Source: Ferruginibacter sp. | GTDB lineage: Bacteria; Bacteroidota; Bacteroidia; Chitinophagales; Chitinophagaceae | Assembly: GCA_019638575.1 (NCBI GenBank) | Contig: JAHBTN010000015.1 | Coordinates: 1-64,000, forward strand | Direction of reading: 5' to 3' | DNA: 64,000 nt | In this document: piece by piece, positions 1-8,849 of the stretch | Layout: every line of letters starts with the position of its first letter | Numbering within the stretch: position 1 is the stretch's first letter | Made by a program: the position numbers and the translations under genes | Notes under the pieces: generated by a model | Databases searched by the model: none | What the model was told of the DNA's origin: nothing | What the model saw: only the letters and a program-made list of their open reading frames with translations

Positions 1-1
1 T

Positions 2-2410
2 TTTTGCGACAACCAACAACTGCTATGCTTTGCACCTGCATTCTGGAACCATAAAGATCCTTTTATTAAAGAAAGATATTTTGGACTTACCAATCAGCAG
101 GGCAATCATGGCGAAGATGTGAAAGAGATTTATTATTATACCGATGCGGCGCCATCGCATGCATACATGAAAATGCAATACCTGTATCCGCAGCAAAGAT
201 TTCAATACGAACAATTGGTTGCAGAAAATGCAAAACGCAATAAAGATGAAACAGAATTTGAAATAACCGATACAGGCATTTTTGAAAATAACCAATACTT
301 CAATATCAGTATTGAATATGCCAAAGCAGGCACCGATGATTTACTGATACAAATAACTGTGTTAAATAAAGCGAATGAAAAAGCGCCGCTTACTATTTTA
401 CCTACTATTTGGTTTCGCAATACATGGCAACCACTAAATCAAAAAAACAAACCGCTGCTTTTTGCTTCAGATAAAAGCATGGTAAAAATTCAGCATGAAG
501 TATTGGGCAATTATTTTTTGTATTGCCAAAATGCTGATGACATTATCTTTTGCGAAAATGAAACCAATAACAAGCGTTTATATAATTATGATGATAACAA
601 CAGGTTTTATAAAGATGGTATCAACGATTATATTGTAAATGGCCAAAGCGGTATCAATCCCGACAGGGGAGGAACAAAAGCCGCTGCAGTTTATAACAGC
701 AACATTAACCCGGGAGAAGAAATTAAAATACGCCTGCGCCTTTGCCAAAACCAACAGGAAAATCCTTTTGAAAATTTTGACGAAACAATTGCGCTACGGA
801 TAAACGAAACTAATTTGTTTTACGAAGCCCTGCAACAAAACATAAAAGATGAACAGCTAAAAACAATACAGCGGCAGGCATGGGCCGGCTTACTTTGGAA
901 CAAACAGTTTTATTATTACGATGTGCACACCTGGCTTAATGGCGATATTGGCGCACTGCCGCCTGCACCCGAAAGAAAAAAAGGCCGCAATAAAAACTGG
1001 CAGCACTTAAGCGCCGCCGATATCATAAGCATGCCCGATAACTGGGAGTATCCCTGGTTTGCCACCTGGGACCTTGCATTGCAAAGCATTGCCTTTGCAA
1101 ATATTGATATCGGTTTTGCTAAAGAGCAGTTGCTGTTATTAACGCATGAACGGTACATGCACTCCATGGGGCAGTTGCCGGCTTATGAATGGGCTTTTGA
1201 TGAAGTGAACCCACCTGTACATGCCTGGGCTGCGTTATATATATATGAAACAGAAAAAAAGCAAAATGCAGGAACTGCCGATAAAAAATTCTTAACCACC
1301 ATGTTTCAAAAGTTGCTGATAAATTATACCTGGTGGCTTAACCGTAAAGATGCCGAAGGCAATAATATTTTTGAAGGAGGATTTTTGGGGTTTGATAATA
1401 TTGAAGTGTTTAACAGGGAAATGCCTTTGCCAACAGGAGGCATTCTGCAACAAGCTGATAGCACAGCCTGGATGGCTATGTATTCGCTAAACATGTATCG
1501 TATTGCTATGATACTTGCCGGCAACAACGATGCATACCTTGATATTGCCGGAAATTTTATTGAACACTTTTTACATATTGCCGGCGCTATAAAAAATTCG
1601 GGTACCACTAATACCGGTTTATGGGATGATGCTGATGGCTTTTTTTACGATGCCATTGCTTTCGGCGATAAAGAAAATTTTCCGCTAAAACTCCGCAGCC
1701 TTGTTGGGTTAATACCACTGCTTGCCATTGAAGTTTTTGACAAAGACGAACAAAGCAATAAAAAAAATCTGGATGATAAATTAAACTGGTTTGTTAATAA
1801 CCGCCCCCATTTGGTTGAGCAGGTATCGCATTGGAACCAACCCGGTAAAAATAACAGCAGGATATTTAGTTTAATAAGAGGACACCGGCTAAAGGCAATT
1901 TTAAAACGTATGCTGGATGAAAACGAATTCTTAAGCCCATACGGCATTCGTTCTATTTCAAAAACATACGAACAGCATCCATATCAATTAATTGTTGATG
2001 GAACAGGATATGAAGTACGCTACACACCCGGCGAAAGCAATAATGCTATGTTTGGCGGCAACAGCAACTGGCGTGGCCCTGTTTGGATGCCTGTGAATTT
2101 CCTTATCATAGAATCGCTGATGAAATTTTACAGGTATTTTGGTGATGATTTTACCGTTGAATACCCAACAGGTTCGCAAAATTATTCATCGCTTAAACAT
2201 ATTGCCTGCGACCTGCGTAACCGGCTACTAAACTTATACCAACCGAAAAATTCAAAATTAGCAGTGTATGGCGATTGCAATTTTTTACAAAGCCGTCCAC
2301 AGGATCTTTTATTCTTCGAATATTTTCATGGAGATACCGGCCGTGGCCTTGGCGCCTCACACCAAACCGGGTGGACGGCATTGCTTGCCAACCTGATTAA
2401 TGAGATGTGA
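2..2410 (+). CDS. MGH1-like glycoside hydrolase (GH63-type glucosidase), 5' truncated
   Basis: The reading frame is open from base 2 and continues across the window edge, so the N-terminus is missing; the GTG at 119 is only an internal codon. Residues just before it (FGLTNQQGNHGEDVKE) already match the family. Further family-like segments are WDLALQSIAFANIDIGFAKEQ, the C-terminal NSNWRGPVWMPVNF and the terminal DTGRGLGASHQTGWTA. Such proteins are (alpha/alpha)6-barrel glycosidases related to mannosyl-oligosaccharide glucosidase and mannosylglycerate hydrolase. They act on alpha-linked glucosides or glucosylglycerate-like solutes; the substrate cannot be told here. The visible part has no signal peptide, but the true N-terminus is outside the window. 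A SemiSWEET gene converges on its 3' end, 4 bp away. Family call is firm, substrate unknown. Confidence 0.88.
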   Translation, partial: FCDNQQLLCFAPAFWNHKDPFIKERYFGLTNQQGNHGEDVKEIYYYTDAAPSHAYMKMQYLYPQQRFQYEQLVAENAKRNKDETEFEITDTGIFENNQYFNISIEYAKAGTDDLLIQITVLNKANEKAPLTILPTIWFRNTWQPLNQKNKPLLFASDKSMVKIQHEVLGNYFLYCQNADDIIFCENETNNKRLYNYDDNNRFYKDGINDYIVNGQSGINPDRGGTKAAAVYNSNINPGEEIKIRLRLCQNQQENPFENFDETIALRINETNLFYEALQQNIKDEQLKTIQRQAWAGLLWNKQFYYYDVHTWLNGDIGALPPAPERKKGRNKNWQHLSAADIISMPDNWEYPWFATWDLALQSIAFANIDIGFAKEQLLLLTHERYMHSMGQLPAYEWAFDEVNPPVHAWAALYIYETEKKQNAGTADKKFLTTMFQKLLINYTWWLNRKDAEGNNIFEGGFLGFDNIEVFNREMPLPTGGILQQADSTAWMAMYSLNMYRIAMILAGNNDAYLDIAGNFIEHFLHIAGAIKNSGTTNTGLWDDADGFFYDAIAFGDKENFPLKLRSLVGLIPLLAIEVFDKDEQSNKKNLDDKLNWFVNNRPHLVEQVSHWNQPGKNNSRIFSLIRGHRLKAILKRMLDENEFLSPYGIRSISKTYEQHPYQLIVDGTGYEVRYTPGESNNAMFGGNSNWRGPVWMPVNFLIIESLMKFYRYFGDDFTVEYPTGSQNYSSLKHIACDLRNRLLNLYQPKNSKLAVYGDCNFLQSRPQDLLFFEYFHGDTGRGLGASHQTGWTALLANLINEM

Positions 2411-2414
2411 TGGG

Positions 2415-2669
2415 TTAGCGGTATTTAATCTTGTATGTAAGTATAATAAGTGCAAACAACAATGTGATGGCATTGGCAATAATGATGGGGATGTTGTAAC
2501 TGCACAAGCCATAAATAAGCCATAGCAGCGTACCAAAAGAAAACAACGCATACATACCCAACGAAATACCCGAAGTATCTTTTGTGCGAATTGTTTTAAT
2601 AGCCTGCGGCACAAACGAAGTTGTAGTGCAAAACGCCGCCGCCAAACCTGTTACAGTAATTAAATCCAA
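2415..2669 (-). CDS. SemiSWEET-type sugar transporter (PQ-loop protein)
   Basis: An 84-residue protein of three predicted membrane helices (about residues 5-22, 37-56 and 60-80). It carries the PQ-loop signature FVPQAIKTIRTKDTSGISLG after the first helix. Bacterial SemiSWEETs are half-size transporters of about 85-95 residues that dimerise to move mono- or disaccharides down a gradient, and the length fits exactly. It converges on the glycoside hydrolase gene with 4 bp between stops, which suggests a shared interest in sugars but not one transcript. The family call is strong; the sugar is unknown. Confidence 0.88.
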   Translation of the reverse strand: MDLITVTGLAAAFCTTTSFVPQAIKTIRTKDTSGISLGMYALFSFGTLLWLIYGLCSYNIPIIIANAITLLFALIILTYKIKYR

Positions 2670-2881
2670 CTGTTTATTTTTTGTTTTACTTATTCTCTTT
2701 TTAATTCTGAAAGGTATATTAATTTTTAATAGTGGTTATTAAGCCTATAGCTTATAACACCCCTGCCGATAGTTATTGCCTGTTCATCGATTGCGGCTTT
2801 TGGCTGCCTGTTTTTGAAGATAGCTTTGATTCATCAAATAAAGCATTAAGGTTTTCTCATTAGCAATATGTTTATACTACC

Positions 2882-2903
2882 GGCTCCTGTTTCTACAGGA
2901 GCC
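2882..2903. terminator. Perfect 9-bp hairpin
   Basis: GGCTCCTGT, a TTCT loop, then ACAGGAGCC. The flanks have no strong T-run on either strand, so it may be a weak terminator of an upstream transcript or a structured leader for the small TTG-start gene 27 bp downstream. Confidence 0.45.
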
Positions 2904-2929
2904 TCATTTAAAAAACTAAAACCGTTTTT

Positions 2930-3130
2930 TTGAAAATTATTTACCCCATATTATTTTTCCTGAGTACGCTTGTATTGCTGTTCCTTGCTTTTTATCTTTT
3001 AAAAAGTATCGATGCAGGCTTTGGCGCACTACCCATCATACTTTTAATATCGGGCATCATACTCAGTATCTCTTTTCTTGCATTTTTTATACTGCGATAT
3101 TTAAAAACACCTTCAGAAAAGGAGAGTTGA
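2930..3130 (+). CDS. Small two-helix membrane protein, TTG start
   Basis: Encodes 66 residues with two hydrophobic stretches (about residues 4-24 and 33-56) and a short charged tail ending PSEKES. I do not recognise the family. The only in-frame start is TTG, following an A-rich leader and the hairpin at 2882-2903. The stop lies 29 bp before the hybrid histidine kinase start, so the two could be cotranscribed, and a small membrane partner for the sensor is possible but unproven. The gene could be spurious; the clean two-helix pattern and polar tail are the only support. Confidence 0.5.
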   Translation: MKIIYPILFFLSTLVLLFLAFYLLKSIDAGFGALPIILLISGIILSISFLAFFILRYLKTPSEKES

Positions 3131-3159
3131 ATTTCGTAAATTAGTGGTTACAGTAACTT

Positions 3160-5349
3160 ATGGCCAATAAAAAAATTTCATTGCTCATACTGGCGGCTTT
3201 TGTGGTGGGTATGCTGATGCTTATTTATGTGCATTTCATATTTTCAAAAAATAACGACCAGCTTATTACCGGCAACCAAAAGCTGATGGAAGAAGTAACG
3301 GTAAGCTCCCGGTTGAAAGACCTGGAAAAATATGTGATATCGATGGAAAGCATTGTAAAAGGCACCATCGTTACCAACGATGCAGGTTATTTTAAAGGGC
3401 TCGAAAAAAATGTAGAAGCCACCCAAACAAACCTCAATAAATTACAAAAGATTACCGACGACGACAGCTCGGCCAGGTATATTGATGAACTGGATACGCT
3501 GGTTCAGCACAAACTGCTGTACGATAAAAATGTGCTGGAAGTGTTTAGGGCAAAGGGTAAAGATGCCGCAGAAAAAATGTTTGCCAGCCACAGCAGCACA
3601 AGGTTAACCGACTCAATCGTTACACTGATTCATAAGATTGACAACACCCGTAAAAAACATTTTGCACAGGCCATGCTCACTATTGAAAAAAGCAGTAAGA
3701 AAGCGCAGTTGTTCATCAGCCTGTTGATATTATCAGTGTTAGCCGGCGGCGCCATGTTGTTTTGGTACATCATCAATATCATTCGCAAACAAGGTTTGCT
3801 AATAAGGCAACTGCATATTTCAGAAAAAAAAGTACGGGAATCGGCACATATAAAAGAAAATTTTATGGCTAATATGAGCCACGAGATACGCACCCCCATG
3901 AATGCTATACTGGGCTTTACAAACCTTTTGCAACAAAAAAAATTAGATGAGGATGCAGCCGGTTATGTACAAACCATAAAAAAATCGGGCGAAAACCTGC
4001 TGGGCATTATCAACGATATATTAGATCTGTCGAAGATTGAAGCCGGCATGATGCGTATTGAAGCAGCGCCGTTCAGCATACGGGGACTTACACATTCGGT
4101 AGAAGTGATGTTTGCCGATAAGAGCAGGGAGAAGAATATCAAATTATCAACCCAAATAGACGAAGCCGTACCCGACACCCTTAATGGCGATGCCATGCGG
4201 CTTACACAAATTTTAGTAAACCTGATTGGTAATGGCATAAAATTTACCGAACAGGGAAGTATAAGCATACATATAAGTAATGAAGGATTGCATGATGATA
4301 TTATGAATACCGGCATTCATGTATCTGATACCGGTATCGGCATCAATCCACAAAAGCTGCAACAGGTGTTTGGCCGTTTTCAACAGGCCGATGATGCAGT
4401 AACCAGGAAATACGGCGGCACCGGCCTTGGCCTTTCAATTGTAAACGACCTGGTAAAATTGCAAAACGGCAGCATACAGGTACAAAGCCAACCCGGCAAG
4501 GGCACTAGTTTTCACATTATGATACCTTACCGTGTAATTGCTAACGGTGCAGATGAGCCGATTACCAAAGAGCTACAGGCAACCGGTGGTTTTAATTTTG
4601 ATGATGTGGTTGTTTTGGTAGCCGAAGACAACGAGGTAAACCAAAACCTCATAAAACATTTATTTAAAAACTGGAACCTGCAATACGACCTGGCAAAAAA
4701 CGGGAGGGAGGCTGTTGAAAAACTTAAAAATAAAAATTACACCCTGGTACTGATGGATATTCAGATGCCCGAAATGGATGGTTATACAGCAACCGGTGAA
4801 ATAAGAAATGTGTTAAAGAACGATGTTCCCATTATTGCTATGACGGCACATGCACTTGCCGGTGAAAAAGAAAAATGTATTTCGTATGGCATGAACGAAT
4901 ACATTTCAAAACCCATCAATATTGAAAAGCTGTATAGCCTGTTAACACAGTTTGCCAAAATAAAAACAAAGCCTCCAACAAACGGCAGCAGTAATTATAA
5001 TCAAAACAGTTATCAGCACATCAGCCTTAATTATATGAAAGAAGTTAGCGGCGGCGATACCGGTTACGAAAAGGACGTAACCAAGCAGTTTATAGAAGCG
5101 GTGCCGCAGCAATTGGGTGATATTGAAAAAGCCTGGAAGAGCAATAACCTGCAACAGGTGCGGCAGTTAGCACATAATTTTAAAACCACGGTTTCGGTGA
5201 TGGGCTTAAATGAAAAGCTGCAACCCTTTTTAGATAAGCTTGAATATGAAAACCCCGATGAAGAAATGTTTAATGCCAACTTCTCATCAATTTCAACTGT
5301 ATGCCATGCCGCTGTAAAAGAAGCCGGCCACTTTCTTACTACACTTTAA
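3160..5349 (+). CDS. Hybrid sensor histidine kinase with receiver and Hpt domains
   Basis: Encodes 729 residues. Order of domains: membrane helix at about 5-27, an extracytoplasmic helical sensor region of about 150 residues, membrane helix at about 182-206, HisKA with phospho-accepting H241 in NMSHEIRTPMN, a HATPase domain with DTGIGI and GGTGLGLSI boxes, a receiver domain with D533 in LVLMDIQMPEMDG, and a C-terminal Hpt domain with H672 in LAHNFKTTVS. The layout is that of a phosphorelay H-D-H protein of the BarA/ArcB type. No HTH output domain is fused and no response regulator lies next to it, so it must signal to a regulator elsewhere. The sensor region resembles CHASE3 or four-helix MCP-like domains, but I cannot name it. 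Confidence 0.92.
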   Translation: MANKKISLLILAAFVVGMLMLIYVHFIFSKNNDQLITGNQKLMEEVTVSSRLKDLEKYVISMESIVKGTIVTNDAGYFKGLEKNVEATQTNLNKLQKITDDDSSARYIDELDTLVQHKLLYDKNVLEVFRAKGKDAAEKMFASHSSTRLTDSIVTLIHKIDNTRKKHFAQAMLTIEKSSKKAQLFISLLILSVLAGGAMLFWYIINIIRKQGLLIRQLHISEKKVRESAHIKENFMANMSHEIRTPMNAILGFTNLLQQKKLDEDAAGYVQTIKKSGENLLGIINDILDLSKIEAGMMRIEAAPFSIRGLTHSVEVMFADKSREKNIKLSTQIDEAVPDTLNGDAMRLTQILVNLIGNGIKFTEQGSISIHISNEGLHDDIMNTGIHVSDTGIGINPQKLQQVFGRFQQADDAVTRKYGGTGLGLSIVNDLVKLQNGSIQVQSQPGKGTSFHIMIPYRVIANGADEPITKELQATGGFNFDDVVVLVAEDNEVNQNLIKHLFKNWNLQYDLAKNGREAVEKLKNKNYTLVLMDIQMPEMDGYTATGEIRNVLKNDVPIIAMTAHALAGEKEKCISYGMNEYISKPINIEKLYSLLTQFAKIKTKPPTNGSSNYNQNSYQHISLNYMKEVSGGDTGYEKDVTKQFIEAVPQQLGDIEKAWKSNNLQQVRQLAHNFKTTVSVMGLNEKLQPFLDKLEYENPDEEMFNANFSSISTVCHAAVKEAGHFLTTL

Positions 5350-5522
5350 ATTTTTTAAAACCATTGCTGTTTGATGGTTGTTTCTCTTTGGCTGAAAATT
5401 TTGTTGTAAAATTATTGCTCTCCTTTTTTACCGATGCTATTTGCCCAATCAACGATTATAGCTTACACAGGGCGGCTGTATTTAATAATTTTAAGCAGCA
5501 AAAAAAATCAGTCTTAATTAAC

Positions 5523-5657
5523 ATGAATACTTCAAAAATAACTTTCAACTATTGGGCAACCGTAACAGGGTTTTTGGTCTTTATCAACTATAGTTTTTTT
5601 TACAAAATTGAAGAAGCCGTGGTTAAGTTCTCTTCACATGGCTGGTTTCAGGGTTAA
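5523..5657 (+). CDS. Possible small membrane-associated peptide (44 aa)
   Basis: ATG at 5523 opens a frame for 44 residues with one hydrophobic stretch (WATVTGFLVFINYSFFYK) and an acidic/basic tail. It sits in the 409-bp gap between the hybrid kinase and the next gene and is followed 6 bp later by a strong terminator, which argues that something is transcribed here. The longer frame from 5301 overlaps the kinase in another frame and has no protein-like character. No family recognised; it could instead be a small RNA or a 3' UTR. Confidence 0.35.
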   Translation: MNTSKITFNYWATVTGFLVFINYSFFYKIEEAVVKFSSHGWFQG

Positions 5658-5663
5658 GATGGG

Positions 5664-5700
5664 GTTCCCTGCAGTAGTGCAGGGAACTTTTGTTTCTTTT
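5664..5700 (+). terminator. Rho-independent terminator
   Basis: A perfect 10-bp stem, GTTCCCTGCA / TGCAGGGAAC (5664-5673 with 5678-5687), GTAG loop, then TTTTGTTTCTTTT. It ends the transcript of the hybrid kinase and the possible small peptide. Confidence 0.88.
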
Positions 5701-5758
5701 TAATCATCCAAAAAATTAAGACTGATTTCTTGCAGCGTCAACTAAAATATTTACAATC

Positions 5759-6049
5759 ATGTACCAGGTTTTAAAACAAATGGCAAACGATAATGGGTTA
5801 AGCATAGAAGATACAAACCGGATATTTACTGCATTCTCGGGCATTATTGTTAACAAAATTCCGCAACTAAAGCAGGTTATAACTGATGTTTTTACAAATG
5901 CCGATGATGAACTTTTACAGGAGCATGTAAAACGTTTATCGGCTTTAATACAGCAACAGGAATCGGACAAACATAAAACACTTCAATCGCCTGTATGGGA
6001 TAAAAACTTACATAGAATAAGATATTCCGAAAGAGGAGAGTTGTTTTAA
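5759..6049 (+). CDS. Small conserved-looking hypothetical protein (96 aa)
   Basis: A soluble, mostly helical protein of 96 residues with no signal peptide or membrane helix. Notable features are IPQLKQVITDVF in the middle, a Gln-rich stretch (ALIQQQESDK) and a C-terminus ending RYSERGELF. I recall short Bacteroidota hypotheticals with a similar IP-x-L-x-x-VI-x-DVF segment, but no function is known to me. It stands alone between a terminator upstream and the Deg protease gene 86 bp downstream, with which it may share a transcript. Confidence 0.62.
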   Translation: MYQVLKQMANDNGLSIEDTNRIFTAFSGIIVNKIPQLKQVITDVFTNADDELLQEHVKRLSALIQQQESDKHKTLQSPVWDKNLHRIRYSERGELF

Positions 6050-6135
6050 ACCTTACAGGTTGATGTAATTTTTTTGAACACGTTAACAGCTTAAGAAAAT
6101 AAAAAATAATCTTAACAACAATAAAATAAACACAA

Positions 6136-7623
6136 ATGAAAAAGCAATTAAAAATAATAACTTTTGCTTTGGGCCTTGTACTTGTTATGGCCGGCTTAAC
6201 GCTATTTGCCAAATCCGGTAAAAATAATACCCTTCAGCAAAACGACAGTATACCGGCTCTTAAAACAAATTATACAAATAATATTAACCCGCCTGTTGAT
6301 TTTGAAAATGCCGCCATCGCTGCCGTTCCTTCGGTGGTACATATAAAAACCGTTACAAAATCAAACGAAGTAGCAGAGCGGCAGCAAAATCCTTTTGGCA
6401 ACCTGTTTGGCGATGATGATTTATTTAAACGTTTTTTTGGCGGCAATGGTAACATGGTAGTACCCGATCAAAGAGCATCAGGCTCCGGCGTTATCATCAG
6501 CAACGACGGGTATATTGTAACCAATAACCACGTGGTTGATGGCGCAACAGAAATTACCGTTACACTTAACGACCGCAAAAACTTTAAAGCAAAAGTGATA
6601 GGCACCGATGCAAATACCGACCTGGCAATTATTAAAATTGATGGTAAGAACCTGCCGGTAATGCAAATTGGTAATTCGGATGATGTGCATTTAGGGCAAT
6701 GGGTGCTGGCTATTGGTTATCCGCTTAATTTAGATGTAACCGTTACTCAGGGAATTGTTAGCGCCAAGAGCCGTAACATTGGCATTAATCAGCAAGGCGC
6801 TGCACCGGTAGAATCTTTTATACAAACCGATGCAGCCGTTAACCCGGGCAGCAGTGGTGGCGCACTGGTAAATACAAGCGGGCAGTTAATTGGTATTACT
6901 TCGGCTATTGCTTCGCCTACGGGTTCTTATGCAGGCTATGCTTATTCCATCCCATCAAACCTAATGAAAAAAGTGGTAAGTGATATTATGAAATATGGTT
7001 CGGTGCAAAGAGGTTACCTGGGCATTAGCATGGCACCCGAAGACCTTGATAATGCAAAGAAAAAAGAACTGGGTATTAATGATGATATTAATGGCGTATG
7101 GGTGATGGAAACCGACCCTACCGGTGCAGCCGCCGAAGCTGGAATTAAAAAAGGTGATGCCATCATTAAAATTAATGGCGAAGCAGTTACTACAGGATCC
7201 GAACTGGCAGAAACCATTGCAAGGCACAAACCCGGCGATAAACTTGCCATCACTTTTGTAAGAAACAACCGGGAGAACACGGTGGATGTAACACTAAAAA
7301 GTAAATTAGGCAGTTTTCCCAGTCAGCGTGATGCAGCCATAAAATCGCTGGGGGCCGAGTTTACAACTGTATCAAAAGAAGAAGCCACAAAACTTGGTAT
7401 TGCCGGTGGCGTTAAAGTTGGTAAGATAGGAGAAGGTATCCTTAACGACCAAACTACTATCAAACCCGGATTTATCATTACCAAGGTGGGAGATATTGAA
7501 GTAAAATCGCCTGACGACTTGAAGCAGGCTTTAAGCAAGCAAGATGGTAATTTTGAAATAGAAGGCATTTATCCCGGCAAAAAACAAATATATTATTACG
7601 GAATAAACGATTTTAAAAAGTGA
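6136..7623 (+). CDS. degP: Deg/HtrA family periplasmic serine endoprotease
   Basis: Encodes 495 residues. An N-terminal hydrophobic anchor or signal (about residues 8-24) precedes a trypsin-like domain with the full triad: H132 in TNNHVVDG, D162 in ANTDLAII and S240 in NPGSSGGAL. Two PDZ domains follow, the first starting near SVQRGYLGIS with peptide-binding AGIKKGDAII, the second near residues 415-490. Members of this family degrade or refold misfolded envelope proteins. The length and two-PDZ plan match DegP/DegQ rather than DegS. A terminator lies directly after the stop, so this is the last gene of its transcript. Whether it is nearer DegP or DegQ cannot be decided here. Confidence 0.93.
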   Translation: MKKQLKIITFALGLVLVMAGLTLFAKSGKNNTLQQNDSIPALKTNYTNNINPPVDFENAAIAAVPSVVHIKTVTKSNEVAERQQNPFGNLFGDDDLFKRFFGGNGNMVVPDQRASGSGVIISNDGYIVTNNHVVDGATEITVTLNDRKNFKAKVIGTDANTDLAIIKIDGKNLPVMQIGNSDDVHLGQWVLAIGYPLNLDVTVTQGIVSAKSRNIGINQQGAAPVESFIQTDAAVNPGSSGGALVNTSGQLIGITSAIASPTGSYAGYAYSIPSNLMKKVVSDIMKYGSVQRGYLGISMAPEDLDNAKKKELGINDDINGVWVMETDPTGAAAEAGIKKGDAIIKINGEAVTTGSELAETIARHKPGDKLAITFVRNNRENTVDVTLKSKLGSFPSQRDAAIKSLGAEFTTVSKEEATKLGIAGGVKVGKIGEGILNDQTTIKPGFIITKVGDIEVKSPDDLKQALSKQDGNFEIEGIYPGKKQIYYYGINDFKK

Positions 7624-7645
7624 AGACAGGTGCGAAGTAACAATG

Positions 7646-7678
7646 GCCACATCGCTTTGATGTGGCTTTTGTTTTTTT
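7646..7678 (+). terminator. Rho-independent terminator after the Deg protease gene
   Basis: Stem GCCACATC / GATGTGGC (7646-7653 with 7659-7666), 5-base loop, then a T-rich run TTTTGTTTTTTT. Confidence 0.88.
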
Positions 7679-7773
7679 ACAGTACACAGGTTTCTTAACA
7701 AGAATTTATATTGTTTCCATATCACATTAGGGCATATTCTTCATCATAATAACGGGTACTAAAAACTTAGGTT

Positions 7774-8100
7774 ATGAAAAAGACATCTATAAACCAGGAA
7801 ATTTTATTAAACGCCAACTGTGGCTTCTTTAAAAGAGATTGGTGCGAACTAAACAGCAGTAAAAACAATAAGGCGTTAACTCAAAAAGAACAGGTAATAC
7901 AACTATGCTGGAATGGCATTATGCCCGAATTACTACCAGAGCTATATTTTAACATGCAGGGCAAAAAACAACTTACACTTTGGGAAATTAATGAAACCGG
8001 CCACCTGCTTGATTTGCGCTACGGCCAATATGATATGCAAATGAACGATGAGTGGTCGATAAACCCTTATGTGTACTTATCGCTGGCTATACCTAATTAG
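7774..8100 (+). CDS. Hypothetical protein, 108 aa
   Basis: A soluble protein of 108 residues without signal peptide or membrane helix. The N-terminal half is charged (FFKRDWCELNSSKNNK); the middle is helical with an LLPELYF segment; the end is acidic and aromatic (WSINPYVYLSLAIPN). No family recognised. It stands alone between the Deg terminator and the convergent LytTR regulator gene, about 30 bp from that gene's stop. Start and length look natural, but nothing indicates a role. Confidence 0.5.
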   Translation: MKKTSINQEILLNANCGFFKRDWCELNSSKNNKALTQKEQVIQLCWNGIMPELLPELYFNMQGKKQLTLWEINETGHLLDLRYGQYDMQMNDEWSINPYVYLSLAIPN

Positions 8101-8129
8101 CGCTTGTTTTATTTTTTGTTGGGGATTAA

Positions 8130-8849
8130 TTACCAGCCGTTTTGAAGCCGGTCCATTACTGTTTGTTTATATAGCCTTCCTATAGGAATTTCTGTTTCTC
8201 CCAATTGTACAGATAAACTATTATAACCCGAAACTTTATTTATAGAAATTATATAAGAACGATGCACCCGTAAAAATTTAAGATCGGATAACAGGTTTTC
8301 AATTGCTGATATAGACTGCTTCACTAATAGCTTTTTACCATCGGCTAAAAATATCGTTACATAATCTTTACAACTTTCTATATACATAATGTTACCAATA
8401 AAGATTTTCTTCATATCCTTATCTACTTTCAGATAAATAAATGATTCATACAAATCCTGTGTTGATGGGGAGGAGATAGCGGAAGTTTCGTTGCCCAACA
8501 ACCTGTTAAGTTTTGTAATGGCTTTTAAAAAACGTTCGAAAGAAACGGGTTTTACCAGGTAATCTATGGCATCCAACTCAAACCCCTCTACGGCATACTC
8601 CCGGTATGCTGTAACAAAAATCACTTTAGGCGGTTGTGAAAGATTTTTAAGAAAATCGGTACCAATAATACGGGGCATTTTAATATCCAGGAAAATAACA
8701 TCCACTTTGTGTTCACGCAGTACTTTTATCGCCTCAATAGCATTATTGCATTGGCTCACTATCTCCATGCCGCCAACTTCCGAAATATAACGTGACAACA
8801 CCTTTAATGCAGGTGGCTCATCATCTATAAGAAGGCATTGCAACTTCAT
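8130..8849 (-). CDS. LytTR-family response regulator
   Basis: The chosen start gives 239 residues beginning MKLQCLLIDDEPPALKVL, the normal start of this family; the longer frame to 8906 adds 19 residues without homology and runs further into the kinase gene. The receiver domain has the acidic pair DDE near the N-terminus, phospho-acceptor Asp in VIFLDIKMPRI and the switch Lys in YLVKPVSF. The C-terminal LytTR DNA-binding domain (about residues 135-239) has FLRVHRSYIISINKV and ETEIPIGRLYK. It pairs with the sensor kinase encoded just upstream, whose 3' end overlaps this gene by 29 bp, so the two are translationally coupled. Targets are unknown. Confidence 0.93.
   Translation of the reverse strand: MKLQCLLIDDEPPALKVLSRYISEVGGMEIVSQCNNAIEAIKVLREHKVDVIFLDIKMPRIIGTDFLKNLSQPPKVIFVTAYREYAVEGFELDAIDYLVKPVSFERFLKAITKLNRLLGNETSAISSPSTQDLYESFIYLKVDKDMKKIFIGNIMYIESCKDYVTIFLADGKKLLVKQSISAIENLLSDLKFLRVHRSYIISINKVSGYNSLSVQLGETEIPIGRLYKQTVMDRLQNGW

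Noticed and set aside
119-2410. GTG at 119 as start of the glycoside hydrolase
   Set aside because: The frame is open from base 2 and the residues before 119 already match the family, so the gene is cut by the window edge.
5301-5657. 118-aa frame overlapping the hybrid kinase end
   Set aside because: Its first 70 residues are an out-of-frame reading of the kinase gene; only the last 44 residues after the ATG at 5523 look possible.
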